Shown one piece after another: positions 18,337 through 23,714 of a stretch of 23,714 nt of DNA (the stretch's first letter is position 1; each line of letters begins with the position of its first letter). The stretch covers positions 1 through 23,714 of the forward strand of contig JAFAEL010000219.1 in NCBI GenBank assembly GCA_023423995.1, read 5' to 3'. The stretch is from Pseudomonadota bacterium (GTDB taxonomy: Bacteria; Pseudomonadota; Alphaproteobacteria; Rhizobiales; Beijerinckiaceae). The notes beneath the pieces were generated by a model. The model worked only from the letters and a program-made list of their open reading frames with translations. It did no database searches and had not been told where the DNA came from. The position numbers and the translations under genes are program-made.

Positions 18337-19554
18337 TCACTCGGCCGGGACGGCCTTCGCCTCCCACAGCTCCGGTTTCAGCTCCTCCGGCCGGTGGGGG
18401 AAGAAGAAGGCGCAGCCGAGCGTGATGAGGGCGCAGGCGGCGAGGACGAGCGTGACGGCGGTCAGGTTGCCGGTGCGCTCATGCAGGAAGGCGACGAGCG
18501 GGGCGGCGGCCGCGCTCCCGAGGAAGCCGACGAAGAAGCGCACCGAATACATCTTCGCCCGCAGCGCAGGCGAGATGTAGCGCGCCGTCATCGTCTCGTT
18601 CACGGTCACCTGGCCGAAGATGACGGCGGCCGCGATCCCGGCAAGCGGAAGCACGAGCCAGCCCTGCGCGAAGGAGAGCGCTGCGAGGGCCGGCGCCAGG
18701 ATCATGGCCAGCGGCATGAACAGCCGCCGCAGCGTCGTGCGGTCGATGAGCCGGCCGACGCTGAACTGGGTGATCGCCCCGCAGATCGTGACCAGGAAGG
18801 CGAGCGTGCCGATGAGCGGCAGCAGCGTGGCGTCGCCCGCGAGGCGCTCTTCCATGAGCTTGGGCAGAAGCAGCGTGAAGGCGTTGAAGACGAGGCCCGA
18901 CACCACGGCGACGGCGAGGAGCACGATCACGGCGCGGCGGACGAGGAAGCTCGGGATGGACGGGAAGGGCCGCGAGGCGAAATGCGCCGAATGGTCCGGC
19001 GTCTTCTCGCGCCACCACATGAGGCCGAGGATGATCCCGAACAGGCCCGGCGCGATGAAGGCGGCGCGCCAGCCGTACTGGCCGGCCAGGAACGCCGTCA
19101 CGATCGGCGCCGAGGCGACGCCGAAATTGCCGAAGACGCCATTCACGCCGATGGACTTGCCGGGCGTCGCGCCCGCCGCCTCCACCAGCATGGCCGTGCC
19201 GATCGGGTGGTAGATGGCCGCGAAGAGGCCCGCGAAGCCGAGCGAGGCCGCAAGCCCGACGGGCGTCGAGACAAGTCCTGCCGCGATCAGCGACGCGCCG
19301 GTGCCAATGCAGAAGGCGACCATCAGGGCCTTCCGTCCGACCCGTGCCGCGAGCCAGCCCTGCGGCAGCGAGCCGACCCCATAGAGGACGAACATCGCGG
19401 TCGCGAGCGCCAGGACGGGGCCGTAATCGGAGCCGAACTCGCCGCCGGGCCGCGCCATGACCAGCACGGCCGTCGGCAGGATCAGGAGGCTGTAATGGGT
19501 GAGAAAATGCGCGGCGTTGATGAAGACGATCTGCCGGCCTGCATTCGAGGGCAT
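18337..19554 (-). CDS. MFS transporter, fosmidomycin-resistance (Fsr)-like
   Basis: A 405-residue major facilitator with about 12 membrane helices and a cytoplasmic middle loop (about 195-212). The sequence between helices 2 and 3 (LPQGWLAARVGRKALM, about 63-78) is the MFS signature loop. AIYHPIGTAMLVEAAG (about 113-128) and NGVFGNFGVASAPIV (138-152) resemble the Fsr subgroup, whose E. coli member exports fosmidomycin; substrate here is unknown. The ATG at 19554 has GGGAGAAAG upstream. It lies downstream of the AI-2E family gene on the same strand with a 75-nt gap, so co-transcription is possible. Its stop is only 3 nt from the convergent NicO stop. Confidence 0.85.
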   Translation of the reverse strand: MPSNAGRQIVFINAAHFLTHYSLLILPTAVLVMARPGGEFGSDYGPVLALATAMFVLYGVGSLPQGWLAARVGRKALMVAFCIGTGASLIAAGLVSTPVGLAASLGFAGLFAAIYHPIGTAMLVEAAGATPGKSIGVNGVFGNFGVASAPIVTAFLAGQYGWRAAFIAPGLFGIILGLMWWREKTPDHSAHFASRPFPSIPSFLVRRAVIVLLAVAVVSGLVFNAFTLLLPKLMEERLAGDATLLPLIGTLAFLVTICGAITQFSVGRLIDRTTLRRLFMPLAMILAPALAALSFAQGWLVLPLAGIAAAVIFGQVTVNETMTARYISPALRAKMYSVRFFVGFLGSAAAAPLVAFLHERTGNLTAVTLVLAACALITLGCAFFFPHRPEELKPELWEAKAVPAE

Positions 19555-19618
19555 GCGCGCGCTTTCTCCCGGCGGTCTAGGCCGCTTCCGGAGTTCCTCT
19601 AGCGCGCGCCGGGTGATC

Positions 19619-19644
19619 CCGCCACGTCTTCAGGTGCGTGGCGG
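19619..19644 (-). terminator. Hairpin spanning the AI-2E family gene stop codon
   Basis: CCGCCACG pairs with CGTGGCGG across a 10-nt loop that contains the TGA stop of the AI-2E family gene. It is a possible weak terminator or transcript-stabilising hairpin before the MFS gene; there is no T-run. Confidence 0.35.
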
Positions 19645-20709
19645 CTCTGCTCCGATGTCTCGGCCCTCAAGGATCCGCTCGACATAGACCCGCCTGACCA
19701 CGACGATGACGACCGCGAGGAGCGGGGTGGCGACCAGCACCCCGGGCACGCCGAAGAGCAGGCCCATCCCGAACAGGACCACGATCAGGAGAACCGGCGG
19801 GATCTCGACCTGGGATTTCTGGATCAGCGGCTGCAGGATGTTGTTCTCGCCCTGCTGGACCAGGATGAAGAGCCCGACCGTCCAGAGCGCGAGCTGGGGA
19901 TCGGTCCCGAGCGCGACCAGGATCGCCGTGCCGGCGGACAGGATCGGACCCAGGTAGGGGATGAACTCGACAAGCCCGGCAAAGAGCCCGAGCGCCAGCG
20001 CATACGGCACCCCGATCGCCCACAGGCCAAGCCCGACGAGGACGCCGATGGTCACCATCAGGATGAGCTGGCCGCCCAGCCAGTTCAGGATCGTCTGGTC
20101 GAGTTCGTCGAGCAGCGACTGGGTGAAGAGACGGTGGCGGACCGGCACGAGACGGACGAAGCCGCGCCGGTACAGGCCCGGATCGAGCGCGAGGAAGAGC
20201 GCGCCGACCAGGGCGAGGCCCGCATAGCCGAAGGCGGCGGAAACCGACCCGATCACCGACCCGACGCTGCCCATCGCATCGCTCGGGCTGGGCAGGCTCA
20301 GTCCCGAGGAAAGCTGGTCCCACAGGAACTGAAGCCAGGAGATCTGGGCGATGCGCTGCTCAAGCGAATTCACCGCCGCTGGCAGGCGCTGGACGAGCTG
20401 GCGGGCCTGGTCGCCGATCGTCGGGGCCACGAGCACCGCAGCGCCGCCCGCGAGGGCGACCAGGAAGGCTGCCACGAGGAGCACGCCCCAATGGGGCTTC
20501 ATGCCCGTGGCGCGATGGACGAGGTCCCCGAGATAGCGCAGCACGATGGCGAGCAGCATCGCCAGGAACGTGACCAGCAGGAGCGTCCTGAGCGCCCAGG
20601 CGGCGGCGAAGAGCGCTGCCATGCTCAGGACCACGAAGGTCGTGAACACGACCCGCAGCCGATAGCCATGGATGCTGGAGGGAGGAGGGTCTGCGAGCAA
20701 CTTGGCCAT
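19630..20709 (-). CDS. AI-2E/PerM family transporter-like membrane protein
   Basis: Member of the AI-2E transporter (PerM, formerly UPF0118) family. Members have been linked to autoinducer-2 export or to Na+/H+ antiport; the name does not fix a substrate. Two close N-terminal helices (about 20-65), one at about 75-98, a soluble segment to about 150, and a C-terminal set of helices are visible. The family motif EFIPYLGPILSA lies near 255-266. GVPGVLVATPLLA near the end is also typical. I chose the ATG at 20709, giving 359 residues. An upstream GTG at 20748 is in frame, but its only ribosome-binding-like sequence touches the codon. It sits between the ABC transporter genes and the MFS gene, all on the - strand, without a clear functional link. 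Confidence 0.88.
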   Translation of the reverse strand: MAKLLADPPPSSIHGYRLRVVFTTFVVLSMAALFAAAWALRTLLLVTFLAMLLAIVLRYLGDLVHRATGMKPHWGVLLVAAFLVALAGGAAVLVAPTIGDQARQLVQRLPAAVNSLEQRIAQISWLQFLWDQLSSGLSLPSPSDAMGSVGSVIGSVSAAFGYAGLALVGALFLALDPGLYRRGFVRLVPVRHRLFTQSLLDELDQTILNWLGGQLILMVTIGVLVGLGLWAIGVPYALALGLFAGLVEFIPYLGPILSAGTAILVALGTDPQLALWTVGLFILVQQGENNILQPLIQKSQVEIPPVLLIVVLFGMGLLFGVPGVLVATPLLAVVIVVVRRVYVERILEGRDIGAEPPRT

Positions 20710-20729
20710 GGCGCTGCAATTCGCTCGGG

Positions 20730-20752
20730 GGAGGTGGCGTTCCCTCACCTCC
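20730..20752 (-). terminator. Hairpin downstream of the ABC permease genes
   Basis: GGAGGTG, a 9-nt loop, then CACCTCC: a perfect 7-bp stem 18 nt after the stop of the second permease gene, in the 61-nt gap before the AI-2E family gene. No T-run follows, so it may end the ABC operon only partly. It could also hide the ribosome-binding region of the next gene. Confidence 0.4.
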
Positions 20753-20770
20753 GCCCGAACGCGCCCGGCA

Positions 20771-21682
20771 TCAGCCCTTCGTGGCGCCCGATGTCAGTCC
20801 CGCGATGTAGTAATCCATGAGGAAGGCGTAGATGACGAGCGGCGGCGCGGCGCCGAGGAGCGCGCCCGCCATGATCTGTCCCCAGTTGAAGACGTCCGCC
20901 TTGATCAGCGTCGTGGCGATGCCGACCGACAGGACGAGCTGGTCCTGCGAGGTCGTGAAGGCGAGGGGGTAGAGGAACTGCGCCCACGAGACCGTGAAGG
21001 CGAAGATGGTCGCCGCGATGATGCCGGGCAGCGCCACCGGCACGAAGATCTTCAGCAGCGTCTGCGTCCAGGACGCGCCGTCGATCAGGGCCGCCTCGTC
21101 CAGCTCCTTCGGGATGGAGGCGAAATAGCCGATCATGATCCAGGTGCAGAAGGGCACCGTGAGGGTCGGATAGACGAGCAGCAGCACGTACCAGTGGTTG
21201 ATCAGCTCGATCCCGGTCCAATCGCGGAAGGTCGCGAACATCTTGAAGAGCGGGATGAAGAGCAGCGTCTCCGGGACGAGGTAGGTCAGGAAGACGCCCG
21301 TCGCGAGGACGGACGAGCCCCAGAACTTCATGCGGGAGAGCGCGAAGGCCGCCGGCACGCTGATGACCATCGTGATGATGACGACCAGCACGGCCACGAT
21401 CGCGGTGTTCTTGAAGAAGGTCAGGAACTGCGCCGAGGACAGCAGTTCGGCGAAGTTCGCCAGGGTCGGATGGTAGACCCACCAGGGATTCGTGGCCGCC
21501 GAGATCTCGTTGGAATGCTTCAGCGAGGTCAGCAGCATGTAGAAGGGCGGGACGAGCGCGAAGACGACGAAGAGGCAGAGGAAGAAATAGGCCCAGCGCA
21601 CCGCCCAGCGCCGGTCGGAGCCGGCCATGTGCGACATGGAGGTGTCGATGACGGGTGGGGCCGAGAGCGCTGCCGTCGCCAT
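20771..21682 (-). CDS. Sugar ABC transporter permease (MalG/UgpE-like)
   Basis: Inner-membrane half of a CUT1-type carbohydrate importer. Residues 30-52 form the first helix; further helices are near 90-112, 125-148, 163-185, 220-240 and 270-290. The EAA loop that docks on the ATPase is at 193-208 (ELDEAALIDGASWTQT), with the conserved glycine G202. Length 303 is slightly longer than E. coli MalG, with a free N-terminal tail of about 25 residues. The ATG shares one base with the TGA of the first permease (TGATG at 21684-21680 on the - strand), so the two are translationally coupled and probably form a heterodimer. No ATP-binding protein gene is in the window. The sugar cannot be named from the sequence. 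Confidence 0.93.
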   Translation of the reverse strand: MATAALSAPPVIDTSMSHMAGSDRRWAVRWAYFFLCLFVVFALVPPFYMLLTSLKHSNEISAATNPWWVYHPTLANFAELLSSAQFLTFFKNTAIVAVLVVIITMVISVPAAFALSRMKFWGSSVLATGVFLTYLVPETLLFIPLFKMFATFRDWTGIELINHWYVLLLVYPTLTVPFCTWIMIGYFASIPKELDEAALIDGASWTQTLLKIFVPVALPGIIAATIFAFTVSWAQFLYPLAFTTSQDQLVLSVGIATTLIKADVFNWGQIMAGALLGAAPPLVIYAFLMDYYIAGLTSGATKG

Positions 21683-22620
21683 CACATCCGCTCCGCACGC
21701 TTGTTGACGTCGCGCAGGATGAACACCGCCGCGACGGCCAAAATGGGCAGCATGAACAGCGACACCGAGGCGCCGAGCGGGATGTCCCCGCCCTGGATGC
21801 CGAGCCGGAAGGCCCAGGTCGCGAAGACATGCGTCCGGTCGATCGGGCCGCCGGCGGTCAGGATCCAGACGATGTCGAAATTGGCGAAGGTGACGATGAG
21901 CGAGAACAGCGTCGTGATCGCGATGATGTTGCGCATCATCGGCAGCGTGATGAACCAGAGGCGCTGCCAGAAGGTGGCTCCGTCGATCGCCGCCACCTCG
22001 TAGAGCTCCGCCGGGACGGATTTCAGCGCGGCCAGGTACATGATCATGAAGAAGGGCGCGCCGTACCAGACATTCACCAGGATGACGGAGAAGCGCGCCC
22101 ACATCGCGTCGCCCGTCCAGGGGATCGGGCCGATGCCGAGCCCGCCCAGCACGTAGTTGAAGGCGCTGTAGGAGGGGTCGAAGAGCCAGAGCCAGGCGAG
22201 CGTCGAGAGCGCGGGCGGGATGACCCAGGGCACGAGCAGCATGCCGCGCCACTTGCGCTGCCCCTTCTCGGGGATGGCGTTGACCAGATGGGCGACGATG
22301 AAGCCGATCAGGGCTTTGAAGATGACGGCGCTGATGGCGAAGATGCAGGACTGCTTCACCACCATCCAGAAGGTTTCGCGGGTGAACAGGAAGGTGAAGT
22401 TCGACAGGCCGATGAAGCGGTCCATCCGCTTGTTCAGCGTGGCGAGGTGCATCGCGTAGAAGGCCGGGTAGATCACCATCACGCTGATCAGGATCAGCAA
22501 CGGCAGCGTGAACAGGAACGCGACCGTCGAGCGCTGGCGCATGAAGGTGCCGAGCCGCGACCGCTTGCGTGGCGAGGATGTCGCGAGCGACGAGATATGC
22601 CGGACGGCGAGTTCGGTCAT
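21682..22620 (-). CDS. Sugar ABC transporter permease (MalF/UgpA-like)
   Basis: First permease of the CUT1-type importer. After a basic N-terminal tail (about 30 residues, including RKRSR) there is a helix at 32-54, followed by five more (near 85-112, 126-147, 178-200, 230-252, 280-303). The EAA motif lies at 205-220 (ELYEVAAIDGATFWQR), with G214. Length 312 is typical of UgpA-like proteins and shorter than E. coli MalF. The start at 22620 is the only ATG near the tail, and no strong ribosome-binding site precedes it. It is separated from the binding-protein gene by 177 nt that contain a long palindromic element, so its expression is probably lower than that of the binding protein. Confidence 0.93.
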   Translation of the reverse strand: MTELAVRHISSLATSSPRKRSRLGTFMRQRSTVAFLFTLPLLILISVMVIYPAFYAMHLATLNKRMDRFIGLSNFTFLFTRETFWMVVKQSCIFAISAVIFKALIGFIVAHLVNAIPEKGQRKWRGMLLVPWVIPPALSTLAWLWLFDPSYSAFNYVLGGLGIGPIPWTGDAMWARFSVILVNVWYGAPFFMIMYLAALKSVPAELYEVAAIDGATFWQRLWFITLPMMRNIIAITTLFSLIVTFANFDIVWILTAGGPIDRTHVFATWAFRLGIQGGDIPLGASVSLFMLPILAVAAVFILRDVNKRAERM

Positions 22621-22649
22621 CGGGCTGGTTCACCGGTCCACCGGCCGCG

Positions 22650-22784
22650 GGGATCCTCCCCCGCAACGCGGGGGAGGGGGACCAGGCGAAGCCTGGTGGA
22701 GGGGGCGCCCCTTTGCGCAAACGTCGGGCCCCCTCCACCGCCCTGCGGGCGGTTCCCCTCCCCCGTTGCACGGGGGAGGATCCC
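22650..22784. repeat. 135-bp intergenic palindromic element
   Basis: The two ends are a perfect 14-bp inverted repeat (22650-22663 with 22771-22784). Inside are four short hairpins: 22656-22676 and 22758-22778 (9-bp stems), 22681-22697 and 22737-22753 (7-bp stems). A central 12-bp pairing joins 22695-22706 to 22728-22739. The whole can fold as one long hairpin or as a cloverleaf-like set. It has the look of the REP/BIME-type palindromes that occur many times in alphaproteobacterial genomes, but only one copy is in this window. It has no coding potential. Placed after the binding-protein gene (stop at 22798), it would protect that upstream mRNA from 3' decay and reduce transcription into the permeases. 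Confidence 0.85.
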
Positions 22785-22797
22785 GGGGCTCACGAGG

Positions 22798-23714
22798 CTA
22801 GCCCCGCATGAAGCCTTCCACCTCGCTTTCGGCCCAGGCGAGGGTGCGCTCGAGCGGTTCGCCGCCGAGGTTCCGCGCGACCATCTTGGTCATGATCGCC
22901 TGGTTGTAGATCTGGTTGGCGATGTTGGGCGGCGCCGGCGCGGCCGCGATCGACAGCGTCTGGTGGTTGTGCGGGTTGGGGTAGTGGTAGAGCGTGCCCT
23001 TGGGCGGCTCCGCCTCGGCCCAGGTCTTCAGGGTCGTCAGCTTCTCGTAGGCGGGCAGGTCGTAGCCCGCGCTGACCTCGACCATCTTGGCGATGGCGTC
23101 ATGCGACGAGAGCGCGACGAGCAGGCTCTTGGCGGCGTTCTTGTTCCGCGAGAACGACCAGATGCCCCAGAGATAGGGCAGGTAGGGCGCGAAGCGGCCC
23201 TTCGGCCCGGCCGGCATGCCGTGCGTCCAGCATTGCTTGGCGATGTCGGGCGCGTCGCGCTTCGCCACGGCCCAGGCGCTCGGCGGATTGCAGATGAGCG
23301 CGCCGCGTCCGGCGACCAGCCATTTGTTGTTGGACGCGTCGTCCCAGGCCGGCGCGTCCGGCGGCAGGAAGGCGGCGAGCTTGCGCAGGTATTCCATCAC
23401 CTGCCGGACATTGTCCGACTTGACGGTGATCTTGCCGTCCTTGTCGACGAGCTCGGCCCCGAAGGACTGGAAGAACGCGCCGATATTGTCCACCGAGTCG
23501 GTCGTCTGGCCGAGCCCGAGGCCGAAGGGGAAGCCGGCCTTGTGACAGGCCTCCGCCGCCTTCAGGAACGTCTCCATGTTCCAGTTCTCGGCTTTGGGCG
23601 CCTCGCCGGCCGGGTACATGGCGACCACGTCGATCCCGGCATGCTGCTTCATCAGGTCGATGCGCGAGCAGGGGCCCTTGATCTGGCTGCCCGGCGTCGA
23701 GGGCACCGCCATCC
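22798..23714 (-). CDS. Sugar ABC transporter substrate-binding protein, partial
   Basis: Periplasmic binding protein of the CUT1 importer (solute-binding family 1). It continues past the right edge of the window: the first visible residues (W-M-A-V-P-S-T-P-G-S) are internal to the fold, so the ATG at 23712 is not the real start, and the signal peptide is missing. About 305 C-terminal residues are seen. They include NWNMETFLKAAEACHKAG, a hinge-region stretch typical of the family, and the aromatic-rich LPYLWGIWSFSRNKNAAKSL segment. The end reads ESEVEGFMRG before a TAG. The gene is the first of the operon, followed by the palindrome and two permeases. The ligand is not identifiable. Confidence 0.9.
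   Translation of the reverse strand, partial: MAVPSTPGSQIKGPCSRIDLMKQHAGIDVVAMYPAGEAPKAENWNMETFLKAAEACHKAGFPFGLGLGQTTDSVDNIGAFFQSFGAELVDKDGKITVKSDNVRQVMEYLRKLAAFLPPDAPAWDDASNNKWLVAGRGALICNPPSAWAVAKRDAPDIAKQCWTHGMPAGPKGRFAPYLPYLWGIWSFSRNKNAAKSLLVALSSHDAIAKMVEVSAGYDLPAYEKLTTLKTWAEAEPPKGTLYHYPNPHNHQTLSIAAAPAPPNIANQIYNQAIMTKMVARNLGGEPLERTLAWAESEVEGFMRG

Noticed and set aside
22650..22784. Insertion sequence, tRNA or riboswitch
   Set aside because: There is no transposase, no target duplication visible and no tRNA or riboswitch core. The structure is purely inverted repeats.

Overview
The window is GC-rich chromosomal DNA from an alphaproteobacterium, most likely of the order Hyphomicrobiales (Rhizobiales; Methylobacterium/Bosea-like). 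This is inferred from four things: lpxI instead of lpxH in the lipid A cluster, the order cdsA-dxr-rseP-bamA-lpxD-fabZ-lpxA-lpxI-lpxB, a ComEC protein without a metallo-beta-lactamase domain, and the direct-repeat SOS box (GTTC-N7-GTTC) typical of alphaproteobacterial LexA. No rRNA, tRNA, CRISPR array, transposase or phage gene was seen.

Region 1 (1-9722, + strand) is the envelope cluster. It contains the 3' end of cdsA (phospholipid precursor), dxr (isoprenoid precursor), rseP (site-2 protease), bamA (outer membrane protein insertion) and the lipid A genes lpxD, fabZ, lpxA, lpxI and lpxB. Genes are packed with short gaps or stop/start overlaps. The exceptions are a structured 154-nt leader before bamA and a perfect 10-bp hairpin sitting where the lpxD ribosome-binding site should be.

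Region 2 (9723-13239, - strand) has a Uma2-family putative nuclease whose stop codon abuts the lpxB stop, then gltA (citrate synthase) and gltX (glutamyl-tRNA synthetase). Transcription runs gltX, gltA, Uma2.

Region 3 (13240-18333) has comEC on +, lexA on - with its stop abutting that of comEC, and a divergent pair on + made of a DUF1007 periplasmic protein and a NicO/RcnA-type nickel/cobalt transporter with a 21-histidine cytoplasmic or loop segment. One perfect and one near-perfect SOS box lie between lexA and DUF1007.

Region 4 (18337-23714, - strand) has an Fsr-like MFS transporter, an AI-2E/PerM-family membrane protein, and a CUT1-type sugar ABC transporter: two permeases and a substrate-binding protein cut off by the window edge. 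A 135-bp palindromic element with four internal hairpins lies between the binding-protein gene and the permease genes.

Most of the window is ordinary core genome. I found no convincing new multi-gene system. The observations most worth checking are the bipartite SOS region, the palindrome in the ABC operon, the hairpin over the lpxD start and the structured bamA leader.
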